Shown here piece after piece: positions 48,982 to 58,610 of a DNA stretch of 64,000 bases. The notes below the pieces were generated by a model. The model did not search any database. It saw nothing but the letters and a program-made list of their open reading frames with translations, and was not told the DNA's origin. The translations under genes were made by a program, and so were the position numbers. Every line of letters starts with the position of its first letter. The stretch's first letter is position 1. Origin of the DNA: Burkholderia sp. Bp9142 (lineage in GTDB: Bacteria > Pseudomonadota > Gammaproteobacteria > Burkholderiales > Burkholderiaceae); assembly GCF_003853415.1 (NCBI RefSeq), contig NZ_QTPP01000006.1:204415-268414 (forward strand), read 5' to 3'.

Positions 48982-50271
48982 TCACGACAACTGCTCCAGC
49001 GGATGGCCGGCACTCGCCTCGATCTCGACCAGCAGATCGTCGCGGCACACGTCCGCGTGGACGAACAGCGTCCGCACGCCGGGGCCGGCCGCGGCGCGCA
49101 ACTCGCGTTCGATCGCGGCGAGCGCCGCGGCATCGCCGGCGTCGCGCACGTAGACGCGATAGCTCAGGTCGGCGAGCGTGAACGGGCCGTGCCCCTGCCG
49201 TGCGGCCTGCTCGAGCACGGCCGCCAGGTTCGCGATCGTCTCGCGCGTTTGCGCGACGACGTCGCCGCGATGCACGGTGCGGTGCCCGACGATGCTGGCG
49301 GTACCCGACACGAACAGCAGCGGTGCCGCATCGCCGTCGGCCCATGCGGCCGCGCGCGCGAACGTCGGCGCCCGCGGGCCGTACTCCGCCGGGTAGTGAT
49401 ACGCGCTGACCTGGCGCGGGTTCTCGACCGGATCGGCCGGCGTGCGGCTCGCGATGAAATGGATCGCGAGCGGCGCGGCCGGCGGTGTGTCGCCCGCGAC
49501 CGGCACGACCGAACCGAGCGCGCAGGCGGCCGGCACGCCGCCCGTCAGCACGCGGCGGCACGCATCGAACGCGCGCTGCCGGCCGATATTGAACTGACGA
49601 TAGCGCTCGATCCCGAACTGCTGCGCATTGATCGCCGGCACCGTGTTCCAGATCCGCAGCGGATGCGGGAGACCAAGCGTGTCGAGCACGTCGAACAGCG
49701 CGCGGTAGGCAGCGTGTGTCGCGCGTTCGAGCGGCGTGCCGCCGTCGCGATCCACGTCGGTCGCTTCCTGCGCTTCCTGCACGACGATGCTGCCGAACAC
49801 GAGCCCTGCCGTTTCGCTGTAGCGGTACTGCAGCGCGCCGCGTCGCGCGCTGCGCAGGTCGTGCGCGCCGCACTGCCAGATTTCGCAGACCGCGCCGGCG
49901 CGTGCGTGGCCGCCGGCGTCGAGCAGCGCCATCGGCACCGGTGCGATCGGCAGGCCGGGCGCGGCGACGGCGAGCATGCGTGCCATCGCATCGACCGGCG
50001 ATCCGGCCGCGCCGATGCACACCGCGCCCAGCGCGCCGGGGAACACCTGGTCGAATGCGTCGCCCCGCTGCTGCGCATCGTGCAGCAGCGCGGCCAGCCG
50101 CGCATGATCGACCTGGACGAGTCGCAGCGCACGGTTGCCGCCGTGCGCTGCGGGCGAGATGCCCGCTCGCGATGCGGCGGGCCCGGCTGCCATGTGGCCG
50201 CGCGCGACCGCGGTCGTGGCGGACGACGGGGAACACGCTCGCCGTTCGGCGTCGACTGGATGCACTGACAC
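48982..50271 (-). CDS. Chorismatase (XanB2/Hyg5/FkbO family)
   Basis: A 429-aa protein whose C-terminal about 330 residues match chorismatases, which split chorismate into pyruvate and a hydroxybenzoate. Landmarks are RIWNTVPAINAQQFGIERYR, FNIGRQRAFDACR, VSAYHYPAEYGPRAPTFARA and FVSGTASIVGHRTVHRGD. It likely makes 3- and/or 4-hydroxybenzoate as the aryl starter unit, as XanB2 does for xanthomonadin. The start is a GTG with GAGGA 7 nt upstream; the first about 60 residues look weakly conserved and could be overcalled. The subtype (3-HBA only versus both isomers) cannot be settled by eye. Confidence 0.85.
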   Translation of the reverse strand: MSVHPVDAERRACSPSSATTAVARGHMAAGPAASRAGISPAAHGGNRALRLVQVDHARLAALLHDAQQRGDAFDQVFPGALGAVCIGAAGSPVDAMARMLAVAAPGLPIAPVPMALLDAGGHARAGAVCEIWQCGAHDLRSARRGALQYRYSETAGLVFGSIVVQEAQEATDVDRDGGTPLERATHAAYRALFDVLDTLGLPHPLRIWNTVPAINAQQFGIERYRQFNIGRQRAFDACRRVLTGGVPAACALGSVVPVAGDTPPAAPLAIHFIASRTPADPVENPRQVSAYHYPAEYGPRAPTFARAAAWADGDAAPLLFVSGTASIVGHRTVHRGDVVAQTRETIANLAAVLEQAARQGHGPFTLADLSYRVYVRDAGDAAALAAIERELRAAAGPGVRTLFVHADVCRDDLLVEIEASAGHPLEQLS

Positions 50272-50364
50272 TTCGATTTCCTCACTATGCGGCGCAGGCT
50301 CGCGGCACCGCGGCACCGCGGCCGCGCGCCGTTGCCTCGCGTCAAGCCGACGCGGCGCGTGTCG

Positions 50365-51081
50365 TCATGCGAGCCCGCCGTTGACGGACAGCACCTGTCC
50401 CGTCACATAGGCGGCCGCATCGGATACCAGATACGCGACCATCGCCGCGACTTCGTCGGGCCGGCCCGCGCGTTGCGCCGGCACGAGCTGCTTGATCCGT
50501 TCGGCGGGAAACGCGTGGTCGGCCATCGGCGATTCGATGATGCCGGGCGCGACCGCGTTCACCGTGATGCCGCGCGACGCGAGCTCCAGCGACAGCGACT
50601 TCGTCGCGCCGATCAGCCCCGCCTTCGCGGCTGCGTAATTGACCTGCCCGCGGTTGCCTGTCACGCCGGCGACCGACGCGATGTTGACGATCCGGCCGCG
50701 CCGCGTGCGGATCATCGGCAGCAACAGCGGCTGCGTGACGTTGAAAAAACCGTTGAGCGTCACGTCGATCACGCTGTGCCATTGCCGGCGCGACATGCCG
50801 GCCATCGGCGCGTCGTCGTGAATGCCCGCGTTGTTGACGAGGATCTGCACCGGCGCGTCGTCGACGAACGGCGCGAGCGCGGCGAGCGTCGCGTCGGCGT
50901 CGGTCACGTCGAACGCGATCGCGTGTGCGGTGCCGCCGGCCGCCACGATCTGCCGCGCGACCGTCTCCGCCTGCGCGAGATTCCGGTTCGCGTGCACCCA
51001 GACTTCGTGACCGGCCTGCGCGAGCATCGTGCAGATCGCCTGCCCGAGTGCGCCGCTGCCGCCCGTTACGAGCGCCCGCAT
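50365..51081 (-). CDS. 3-ketoacyl-ACP reductase (FabG-like) of the aryl-polyene locus
   Basis: A 238-aa short-chain dehydrogenase. The cofactor motif TGGSGALGQAI is at residues 6-16, NNAG is present, and the catalytic Ser-Tyr-Lys lies in IASVAGVTGNRGQVNYAAAK. It reduces the 3-keto group after each elongation. The start has CGGAG 7-8 nt upstream; a GTG nine codons earlier is possible. It lies between the carrier protein and the chorismatase. Confidence 0.9.
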   Translation of the reverse strand: MRALVTGGSGALGQAICTMLAQAGHEVWVHANRNLAQAETVARQIVAAGGTAHAIAFDVTDADATLAALAPFVDDAPVQILVNNAGIHDDAPMAGMSRRQWHSVIDVTLNGFFNVTQPLLLPMIRTRRGRIVNIASVAGVTGNRGQVNYAAAKAGLIGATKSLSLELASRGITVNAVAPGIIESPMADHAFPAERIKQLVPAQRAGRPDEVAAMVAYLVSDAAAYVTGQVLSVNGGLA

Positions 51082-51176
51082 CGAATTGCTCCGTTCATCG
51101 CGTTTCACCTCGATCGACGCGGCGGCGTATCGTCCAGCGACCGCCGCCGCGTGCCGTCATCATCTGCGTGCCACCG

Positions 51177-51437
51177 TCACTTCGTGCGATGCGCGGCGAC
51201 GTACGCGGCAAGCGCGCCGAGCGTCGCGAAGATCTTCTGGTTGTCCGGATTGTCCGAGCGCAGCTCGAAGCCGTATTTCTTCGAGATCAGCAGCGCGATT
51301 TCCAGGATGTCGATGGAGTCGAGCCCGAAGCCCTCGCCATACAGCGGGGTCCCGGCCGTCACCGTTTCGAGCGGGACGTCCTCGAGATTCAGTTCGCCGA
51401 TGATCAGCGTGGCGAGCTCTTGTTCCAGTGCGTTCAT
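51177..51437 (-). CDS. Acyl carrier protein of the aryl-polyene locus
   Basis: An 86-aa carrier protein. The phosphopantetheine serine is S41 in GLDSIDILE. Two adjacent ATGs (51437 or 51440) could start it. First gene of the minus-strand arm, divergent from the biosynthesis/export arm; it should carry the growing aryl-polyene chain. Confidence 0.9.
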   Translation of the reverse strand: MNALEQELATLIIGELNLEDVPLETVTAGTPLYGEGFGLDSIDILEIALLISKKYGFELRSDNPDNQKIFATLGALAAYVAAHRTK

Positions 51438-52029
51438 CATGCTTGCGGGCAGGCGGCCCATGGCAGCGGGAGGCGTCCGGAAACGGCAACCGTCGTGCAC
51501 GCCCGGCGCGTGCGAAGCGCGCGCGAATCTCCGTCCCTCCGGCGTCTGCCGGCTTCCCCGCCTGCGTTATTGGGGATCATTTGTAAAAGTTACGCGGATT
51601 CTAGACGATGGGTATCGGTGCGTATACCGCGAATGGTTACAGACTGAAGGGCCCCGGCCACGGCCGGTTTCGGGACCCGATCGCAGCAGACGCTTGAGCC
51701 GCTTCGGATGGAAATGGATCGCCGCCGCGAAAGCTTCGGTGCGCAGCCATACATTCGGTTACAAAACCTGGCTGCGCCCGTCTCGAACCGCCGCGCCGGG
51801 GCCCTAAAATGGGCGTGCACGACAGCCGGCCCGGACTAGCGTCCCGGCCGCCATTCATATGATGTTTGACGGCCCGATGCATGCGTCCGGCCCCGATCCG
51901 CCCGATGTTTCCAGCAGCCATGCCGCGCCCGTCCGTTTGTCTCGCCCCGGTTTGCCCGCCCGTCCGCCACCACCGTGCCGCGGCGGCCTGTGGCAACGTG
52001 CGTGCGCGCCGCGCGCCCGGAGCGCCGCG
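51438..52029. other. Divergent control region of the aryl-polyene locus
   Basis: 592 bases between the two arms, with no credible gene. AT-rich islands occur at 51566-51605 and near 51745-51775. Candidate elements are listed separately. The frame open on plus from 51859 is Pro/Arg-rich and is not taken as coding before 52030. Confidence 0.5.
51598..51628 (-). promoter_or_regulatory. Candidate promoter and inverted repeat for the carrier-protein operon
   Basis: On minus, TAGAAT (51598-51603) is a good -10 box. Seventeen bases upstream, where the -35 should be, TATACG is poor, but the site is covered by an inverted repeat GGTAT-N8-ATACC (51611-51628). This suggests an activator-dependent or repressed promoter. 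A leader of about 150 nt would precede the first gene. Confidence 0.4.
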
Positions 52030-52674
52030 ATGAGCACGCCGCTCGACATCGCGCGCGGCGTCGGCGCGCTCGCCGCGGTGGCGGCGTACCAGATCGGCGC
52101 GCATTACGCGGCCGCGACGCCCGGCGCGCATGGCTTCGGCCTCGCGATGGCGCTCGTGCCGCCGCTGCTGCTCGCGCTCGGCGCGGCATTGCGCTCGCCG
52201 CGGCGCGCCTGGCTCGTGCCGGCGTGGCTGCTGGCCGCCGCCGCGCTGTGGACCGCGCGCATCCCGCTCGCGCGTCATTTCGAATGGGGCCTGTATCTGG
52301 AGCACGCGAGCTTCAACCTCGCGATGGCGCTGCTGTTCGGCCGCACGCTGGCGGCCGGCCAGGTGCCGCTGTGCACGCGTTTCGCGACGATGATCCACGG
52401 TGCGATCACGCCGGCCGTCGCGCGCTACACGCGGCGCATCACGCTCGCGTGGACGCTGTTCTTCGTCGCGATCGCCGCCGCGTCGACGCTGATGTTCGCG
52501 ACCGCGCCGATCGCGGCGTGGTCGACGTTCGCGAACTACCTGTCGCTGCCGCTCGTCGCCGTGATGTTCGCCGCCGAGCACGCGTGCCGGCGCTTCGCGC
52601 TGCCGCACGACGCGCGGCCGCGGATGGTCGACGCGGTGCGCGCGTATCGCGCGTCGACGCAGCCGTCACGATGA
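52030..52674 (+). CDS. Integral membrane protein of the aryl-polyene locus (COG4648-like)
   Basis: A 214-aa hydrophobic protein with about six membrane segments (e.g. GLAMALVPPLLLALGAAL, LAWTLFFVAIAAASTLMF). Proteins of this kind recur in aryl-polyene clusters, but the role is unknown. The start MSTPLDIARG has GGAG 7 nt upstream. First gene of the plus arm; its stop overlaps the ligase start (ATGA). Confidence 0.83.
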   Translation: MSTPLDIARGVGALAAVAAYQIGAHYAAATPGAHGFGLAMALVPPLLLALGAALRSPRRAWLVPAWLLAAAALWTARIPLARHFEWGLYLEHASFNLAMALLFGRTLAAGQVPLCTRFATMIHGAITPAVARYTRRITLAWTLFFVAIAAASTLMFATAPIAAWSTFANYLSLPLVAVMFAAEHACRRFALPHDARPRMVDAVRAYRASTQPSR

Positions 52675-54509
52675 ATTCATGGCCGGCGCCGCGCCGCATC
52701 GCGGCCGCGCCGGCAACCGCTTCCCGCTTTTGCCGATTTATGCCGACTCACCCGCTGGTATTCCATTCCTCGCCGGACCAGACGATCGCCTGGCGCGACG
52801 CCACGCCCGTCACCGTGCGCGCGTTCGTCGCCGACGTCGCGCGCGTGGCCGCCGCGCTGCCTGCCGGCGGCCACGTGTTCAACGTGTGCCGCGACCGCTA
52901 CCGCTTCGCGGTCAGCCTGTGCGCGGCGCTCGTCTCCGGCAAGATCAGCCTGCTGCCGTCGACGCACACGCCGGAGATGGTGCGCCAGCTGGCGTCGTTC
53001 GCACCGGACGCGTTCTGCCTGCACGACGCGCCGGACTGCACGATCGACCTGCCGCGCTTCGCGTATCCGGACGCCGCACCCGGCGAACTCGCCGACGACG
53101 CGCCGTGCGTGGTGCCGCAGATCGACGCCGCGCGGATCATGGCGTACGTGTTCACGTCCGGCTCGACCGGCGCGCCGGTGCCGCACCGCAAGACCTGGGG
53201 CTTCCTGGTCGGCTGCGTGCGCGCGGCGGCCGACCGCCTCGGCCTGCTCGACGGCCGCGCGGCCACGCTGATCGGCACCGTACCCGCGCAGCACATGTAC
53301 GGCTTCGAATCGACGGTGCTGCTCGCGCTGATCGGCGGCCTCGCGTTCAGCAACCGCCAGCCGTTCTATCCGGTCGACATTCGCGACGAACTCGACGCGA
53401 TCCCGCAGCCGCGCGTGCTCGTCACGTCGCCGATCCACCTGCGCGCGCTGTTGTCGGCCGGCCACGCGCTGCCGCCGGCCGCGCTCGTGCTGTCGGCCAC
53501 CGCGCCGCTGTCGGAAAAACTCGCGTGCGAAGCCGAGGCCGCGCTCGACGCGCCGCTCGTCGAGATCTACGGCAGCACCGAGACCGGCCAGATCGCGACG
53601 CGCCGCACGTCGCAGGGCGCGACGTGGCAGCTGTTCCCGGGTATCCGGCTCGACGCGCGTGACGCGAGTGATGCGCATGACGCGTCGGAGCGCGACGCCG
53701 CAGGCGACGACAGCGGCCCGACCGTGTGGGTGTCGGGCGGACACGTCGAGACGCCCGTGCCGATGGGCGACGCGCTCGAGCTGCTCGGCGACGGCCGGTT
53801 CCTGCTGCACGGCCGCAAGGCGGACCTCGTCAACATCGCCGGCAAGCGCACGTCGCTCGCCTATCTGAATCATCAATTGAACGCGATCGCCGGCGTCGCC
53901 GACGGCGTGTTCTTCATGCCGGACGAAGCCGCGCCGGCCGACGCCGATGCGACCCGCGAACCGGTCACGCGCCTCGTGGCGCTCGTGGTCGCACCGACGC
54001 TCGCCGCAGCCGATCTGCAGCGCGCGCTGCGCGAGCGGATCGATCCCGCGTTCATGCCGCGTCCGCTCATGTTCGTCGACGCACTGCCGCGCAACGAAAC
54101 GGGCAAGCTGCCGCGCGACGTGCTCGCCGCGCTCGTCGCACGGCACACGCGCGCCGCCGCGACCGACGTGCGCGATCGCGGCGAAACGGATGCGCCGCTC
54201 GCGTTCACGATTCCCGCCGATCACCCGGCGCTGCCCGGCCATTTCCCTGGTCATCCGATCGTGCCGGGCGTCGTGCTGCTCGATCACGCGATCACCGCGC
54301 TCGGCGCGTCGCTGAACCGCCCGCTCGATACGTGGCGGCTGGCGTCCGCGAAATTCCTGAGCCCGGTCGCGCCCGGCGAACCGCTCGATCTCGCGTTCGA
54401 TGCGGCGGCCGGCGGTGCGATCCGCTTCACGCTGCGCGCCGGCGCGCGCGACGTCGCGACCGGCGTGCTGGCCGCGCCGCCGGCCGCACCGGACGGCCCG
54501 CAGCCATGA
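52671..54509 (+). CDS. AMP-ligase fused to a FabA/FabZ-like dehydratase
   Basis: A 612-aa fusion. The N-terminal part (to about 490) is an adenylate-forming ligase: FTSGSTGAPVPHRK (about 160-173), EIYGSTETGQIATRR (about 297-311) and the closing lysine motif NETGKLPRD (about 476-484). The C-terminal about 110 residues form a hotdog dehydratase with HFPGHPIVPGVVLLDHAI (about 523-540). It probably activates the hydroxybenzoate starter and loads it on the carrier protein, and also dehydrates 3-hydroxyacyl chains. The start at 52671 is by overlap; an ATG at 52740 is an alternative. Confidence 0.87.
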   Translation: MNSWPAPRRIAAAPATASRFCRFMPTHPLVFHSSPDQTIAWRDATPVTVRAFVADVARVAAALPAGGHVFNVCRDRYRFAVSLCAALVSGKISLLPSTHTPEMVRQLASFAPDAFCLHDAPDCTIDLPRFAYPDAAPGELADDAPCVVPQIDAARIMAYVFTSGSTGAPVPHRKTWGFLVGCVRAAADRLGLLDGRAATLIGTVPAQHMYGFESTVLLALIGGLAFSNRQPFYPVDIRDELDAIPQPRVLVTSPIHLRALLSAGHALPPAALVLSATAPLSEKLACEAEAALDAPLVEIYGSTETGQIATRRTSQGATWQLFPGIRLDARDASDAHDASERDAAGDDSGPTVWVSGGHVETPVPMGDALELLGDGRFLLHGRKADLVNIAGKRTSLAYLNHQLNAIAGVADGVFFMPDEAAPADADATREPVTRLVALVVAPTLAAADLQRALRERIDPAFMPRPLMFVDALPRNETGKLPRDVLAALVARHTRAAATDVRDRGETDAPLAFTIPADHPALPGHFPGHPIVPGVVLLDHAITALGASLNRPLDTWRLASAKFLSPVAPGEPLDLAFDAAAGGAIRFTLRAGARDVATGVLAAPPAAPDGPQP

Positions 54510-55480
54510 AGCGCACCGGGTGGGCCGAGCGCCAGGAACGCAGCAACGCGGGGTTGCTGCGCGCGATGGCCTGGATCTCGCTGCGTTTCGGCCGGCGGCC
54601 GTCGCGCGTCGTGCTGCACGCCGTCGCGACCTATTTCGTGCTGTTCTCGCCGGTCGCCTGCGCGGCGTCGCGCGACTACCTGCGCCGCGTGCTCGGCCGT
54701 CCCGCGCGCTGGCGCGACGTGTACCGGCACGTGTTCACGTTCGCGGCGACGATCCATGACCGCATCTACCTGATGAACGGCCGCTTCGACCTGTTCGACA
54801 TCCGGCTGCACGGCGAAACGCGGGTCGACGACGCGCTCGCCGGCGGACGCGGCGCATTCCTGATGGGCGCGCACCTCGGCAGCTTCGAAGTCGTCCGGGC
54901 GATCGGCCGCACGCGTCCGGACCTGCGCGTCGTCGTCACGATGTTCGAAGAGAATGCACGCAAGATCAACGCGACGCTCGCCGCCGTGAATCCGGCCGCG
55001 AAGCCGGAAGTCATTCCGCTCGGGCAGGTCGACTCGATGCTGAAGGTGCGCGAGCGCCTCGACGCGAACTGCATGGTCGGGATGCTGGCCGACCGCACGC
55101 TGCTCGACGACGCGGCCGCGTCGCTGCGGCGGCTGCCGCTGCTCGGCACGCCGGCCGCGTTCCCGCTCGGGCCGCTGTACATGGCCGCGATGCTGCGGCG
55201 TCCGGTGCTGTTCATGACGGGCCTTTATCGCGACGGCAACCGCTACGATGTGCACTTCGAGACGATCGCCGATTTCTCCGACGTGCGCCGCGATACGCGC
55301 GCGGCGGCCGTCGATGCGGCACTTGCGCGCTACGTCGCGCTGCTCGACGCGTATTGCCGTGCGGCGCCGTACAACTGGTTCAACTATTTCGATTTCTGGC
55401 AGACCGGCGAGGCCGCCGCACGCCGCGACGATGCGCGCGCCTGCACCGACCTGCCCGCCACGAGGAATTCCGACGCATGA
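54506..55480 (+). CDS. LPLAT-family acyltransferase of the aryl-polyene locus
   Basis: A 324-aa LpxL/HtrB-type acyltransferase. The HxxxxD/E motif appears as AHLGSFEVV, and YNWFNYFDFW near the C-terminus is typical of the cluster-associated members. It likely transfers the polyene acyl chain to a lipid or glycolipid carrier at the inner membrane. It overlaps the ligase stop by 4 nt and the LolA-like gene by 4 nt. Confidence 0.88.
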   Translation: MKRTGWAERQERSNAGLLRAMAWISLRFGRRPSRVVLHAVATYFVLFSPVACAASRDYLRRVLGRPARWRDVYRHVFTFAATIHDRIYLMNGRFDLFDIRLHGETRVDDALAGGRGAFLMGAHLGSFEVVRAIGRTRPDLRVVVTMFEENARKINATLAAVNPAAKPEVIPLGQVDSMLKVRERLDANCMVGMLADRTLLDDAAASLRRLPLLGTPAAFPLGPLYMAAMLRRPVLFMTGLYRDGNRYDVHFETIADFSDVRRDTRAAAVDAALARYVALLDAYCRAAPYNWFNYFDFWQTGEAAARRDDARACTDLPATRNSDA

Positions 55481-56127
55481 CCGCCGTTCGCCGCTTCCTG
55501 CCGCTGCTGCTGTTCCCGTTGCGGTGCGCGCGCGTGCCGCGCCGCGCCGCGCGCGCGTTCGCCGTCGCGGCCGCCATCGCGCTCGCGCTGCCCGCGCATG
55601 CGGCCGACACCGGTTCGGCGTGGACCCTCGACCGGCTGATGTCGACGCTCGCGCAGCACAAGTCCGGGCGCGCGACCTTCACCGAGACGAAGACGCTGTC
55701 GATCGCCACGCAACCGGTCGAATCGTCGGGCGAGCTCGTGTTCGTCGCACCCGACCATCTCGAGAAGCACACGCTGACCCCGAAGCCCGAACATCTCGTC
55801 GTCGACGGCGACATGCTCACCGTCGAGCGCACCAATCGCAAGTACACGCTCGCGCTCGCACGCTATCCGGAACTCGGCGCGTTCATCGACAGCATTCGCG
55901 CGACGCTCGCCGGCAACCGCTACGCGCTCGAGCAGGTCTACAAGGTCGCGCTCGCCGGTCGCGGCGACGACTGGACGCTGACGCTCACGCCGCTCGATTC
56001 GCGGATGCTGAAGGTCATCAGCACGATCACGCTCGAAGGCACGCGCGACGTGTTGCGCAGCGTCGCGATCCGGCAGGCCGACGGCGACCATTCGATGATG
56101 CGCCTGCAACCCGTCCCGGCGAACTGA
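55477..56127 (+). CDS. LolA-like outer-membrane lipoprotein carrier
   Basis: A 216-aa periplasmic protein. A long basic signal peptide ends in LALPAHA, followed by a LolA fold (WTLDRLMSTLAQHKSGRATF; TLTPLDSRMLKVISTITLEG). In aryl-polyene clusters it is thought to ferry the product across the periplasm. GAGGA precedes the start. Its stop overlaps the exporter start (TGATG). Confidence 0.88.
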   Translation: MTAVRRFLPLLLFPLRCARVPRRAARAFAVAAAIALALPAHAADTGSAWTLDRLMSTLAQHKSGRATFTETKTLSIATQPVESSGELVFVAPDHLEKHTLTPKPEHLVVDGDMLTVERTNRKYTLALARYPELGAFIDSIRATLAGNRYALEQVYKVALAGRGDDWTLTLTPLDSRMLKVISTITLEGTRDVLRSVAIRQADGDHSMMRLQPVPAN

Positions 56128-58610
56128 TGGACGAACGCACCCGGCCGCCCGCCCCCGTCACGCAGCGCCTGCCCGCGTTGCGGCAACGCGCCGTGCTCGT
56201 GTGGCTGGTCGCGCTCGTCGCATGCGGGATCGCGATCGCCCGCGCGAATTTCACGGCCGACCTGTCCGCGTTCCTGCCGAGTGCGCCGAGCGCCGGCCAG
56301 CGCGTGCTCGTCGATCAGCTGCGCGACGGCATCGTGTCGCGGCTGATCCTCGTCGCGATCGACGGCGGCGATGCGGCCACGCGCGCCGCGCTGTCGCAGC
56401 GCGTCGCCGGCACGCTGCGCGCCGACCGGCAATTCGCGGCGGTCAACAACGGCGAGGCCGTCAACGACACGCGCGACCGGCAGTTCGTGTTCGACCATCG
56501 CTACCTGCTGAGCCCGGCCGTCACGCCGCAGCGCTTCAGCGCGGACGGCCTGCACCAGGCGCTCGGCGACAGCCTCGACCTGCTGAGCTCGTCGGCGGGC
56601 CTCGTCGCGAAGGCGATGCTGCCGCACGACCCGACCGGCGAAGTGACCGCCCTCGTCGACCAGCTCGACAGCGGCGCGCAGCCCGCCGTCCGCGACGGCG
56701 TGTGGGCGTCGCGCGACGGCACGCGCGCGGTGCTCGTCGTGCAGACAGCCGCTGCCGGCTCCGACACCGACGCGCAGGCCCGCGCGATCGACGCGGTGCG
56801 CCGCGCATTCTCCGCCGCAGCGCAGACGCTGCCGAACCCGGGCGCATACACGCTCGCGATGACCGGCCCCGGCGTGTTCTCGGTCGACACGCGCGACACG
56901 ATCCGGCATGACGTCGAGCGGCTGTCGACGGCGAGCGTCGTGCTGATCGTCGCGCTGCTGCTGACGCTGTACCGCTCGCCGCGCACGCTCGCGCTGGGGC
57001 TGCTGCCGGTGCTGACGGGCATCGCGGCCGGCATCGCGGCGGTCAGTGTCGCGTTCGGCACGGTCCACGGGCTGACGCTCGGCTTCGGCACGACGCTGAT
57101 CGGCGAAGCCGTCGACTATTCGATCTACCTGTTCGTGCAATCGGCGCAGGCCGGCTCGCGCGGCGGCGCCGCACGGCCCGCCGACGCGACGCGCGCGTGG
57201 GTCGCCGCGTACTGGCCGACGATCCGGCTCGGCGTGCAGACGTCCGTATGCGGTTTCGCGTCGATGCTGTTCTCCGGCTTTCCGGGCCTCGTGCAGCTCG
57301 GGCTGTACTCGATCGTCGGGCTGACGGCCGCCGCGCTCGTTACGCGCTTCGTGCTGCCGCACCTGCGCGGCGAGCACGTCGCGATTCGCGACGTGTCGCG
57401 CGTCGGCGCGGGGCTCGCGCGGGCGGCCCGCGCGGCGCCGCGGCTGCGCTGGCCGCTCGCCGTGCTCGTGCTCGTCGCGTGCGCGACGCTCGTGCTGCAT
57501 CGCGACGGTCTGTGGAGCCGCGAGCTCGCGGCGCTGAGCCCGGTTCCCGCCCGCGCGCAGGCACTCGACGCACGCCTGCGCGCCGATATCGGCGCACCGG
57601 ACGTGCGCTACCTCGTCGTGATTTCGGCACCGACCGAACAGGCCGCGCTCGAACGCGCGGAACGGGTCGCCGCGCAATTGCAGCCGCTCGTCGATCGCGG
57701 CACGCTCGCGGGTTTCGAAAGTCCCGCGCGCTACCTGCCGAGCGACGCCGCGCAGCACGCGCGCCAGGCGAGCCTGCCGGACGCGGACGTGCTTGCCGCG
57801 CGCATGCGCGCGGCCGTCGCGGACCAGCCGGTCTCGGTCAGGCCCGCGTTGTTCGCGCCGTTCATCGCCGATGTCGAGGCCGCACGCCACGCGCCGCTGC
57901 TCACGCGCGCGGACCTGCACGGCACGTCGATGGCGCTCGCCGTCGACGCGCTGCTGACCGAGCGCGCGGGCCGCTGGAGCGCGATGCTGCCGCTGCGCGC
58001 GCCGGACGTCGCACGCACCGCGTCGGCGGCTGCGCCGGCGCTCGATGCCGCGCCGATCCGCGCGGCCGTCGCGCGCGCCGGCGTACCCGACGCGCTGTTC
58101 GTCGACATGAAGGCCGAGGCCGATCGCCTGTACGTGAACTACGTGCATGAGGACATCCGGCTGTCGCTCGCGGGTTTCGCCGCGATCGCCGTGCTACTGC
58201 TGATCGCGCTACGCTCGCCGCGCCGCGTCGTGCGCGCGCTCGCGCCGCTGGTCGCGGCCGTGCTCGTGGTGACGGCCGGCTTCGCGCTCGCCGGCGTGCA
58301 GCTGACGATCCTGCACCTCGTCGGGATGCTGCTGATCGTGGCGGTCGGCTCGAACTACGCGCTGTTCTTCTGCAAGCGCGACGACGCGCAACCGGTCACG
58401 CCGCACACGCTCGTGTCGCTGCTGATCGCGAACCTTGCGACGGTCGCCGGCTTCGGCCTGCTCGCGCTGTCGCGGGTGCCGCTGCTCGAAACCTTCGGTC
58501 TGACCGTCGGCCCCGGCGCGATGCTCGCGCTTGCGTTCGCGGCGATTCTCGCGCCGCGTGCCGCGGCCGCCAGCAGCCGTCCTCGTGATCCGGCAGGAGC
58601 CCGCTCATGA
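56127..58610 (+). CDS. MMPL/RND-superfamily exporter
   Basis: An 827-aa transporter built of two repeats, each a periplasmic loop domain followed by a helix bundle, about 12 membrane segments in all (GEAVDYSIYLFVQSAQ in the first bundle; AVGSNYALFFCKRDD in the second). It probably extracts the aryl-polyene lipid from the inner membrane for handover to the LolA-like carrier. Overlaps both neighbours. Confidence 0.9.
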   Translation: MDERTRPPAPVTQRLPALRQRAVLVWLVALVACGIAIARANFTADLSAFLPSAPSAGQRVLVDQLRDGIVSRLILVAIDGGDAATRAALSQRVAGTLRADRQFAAVNNGEAVNDTRDRQFVFDHRYLLSPAVTPQRFSADGLHQALGDSLDLLSSSAGLVAKAMLPHDPTGEVTALVDQLDSGAQPAVRDGVWASRDGTRAVLVVQTAAAGSDTDAQARAIDAVRRAFSAAAQTLPNPGAYTLAMTGPGVFSVDTRDTIRHDVERLSTASVVLIVALLLTLYRSPRTLALGLLPVLTGIAAGIAAVSVAFGTVHGLTLGFGTTLIGEAVDYSIYLFVQSAQAGSRGGAARPADATRAWVAAYWPTIRLGVQTSVCGFASMLFSGFPGLVQLGLYSIVGLTAAALVTRFVLPHLRGEHVAIRDVSRVGAGLARAARAAPRLRWPLAVLVLVACATLVLHRDGLWSRELAALSPVPARAQALDARLRADIGAPDVRYLVVISAPTEQAALERAERVAAQLQPLVDRGTLAGFESPARYLPSDAAQHARQASLPDADVLAARMRAAVADQPVSVRPALFAPFIADVEAARHAPLLTRADLHGTSMALAVDALLTERAGRWSAMLPLRAPDVARTASAAAPALDAAPIRAAVARAGVPDALFVDMKAEADRLYVNYVHEDIRLSLAGFAAIAVLLLIALRSPRRVVRALAPLVAAVLVVTAGFALAGVQLTILHLVGMLLIVAVGSNYALFFCKRDDAQPVTPHTLVSLLIANLATVAGFGLLALSRVPLLETFGLTVGPGAMLALAFAAILAPRAAAASSRPRDPAGARS

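Noticed and set aside
50272..50316. Upstream GTG start for the chorismatase
   Set aside because: The GTG at 50271 has GAGGA at good spacing; the earlier one has none and adds unconserved residues.
51859..52029. N-terminal extension of the membrane protein gene of the pigment locus
   Set aside because: 57 extra residues are Pro/Arg-rich with no signal; the ATG at 52030 has a good ribosome site and starts the hydrophobic part.
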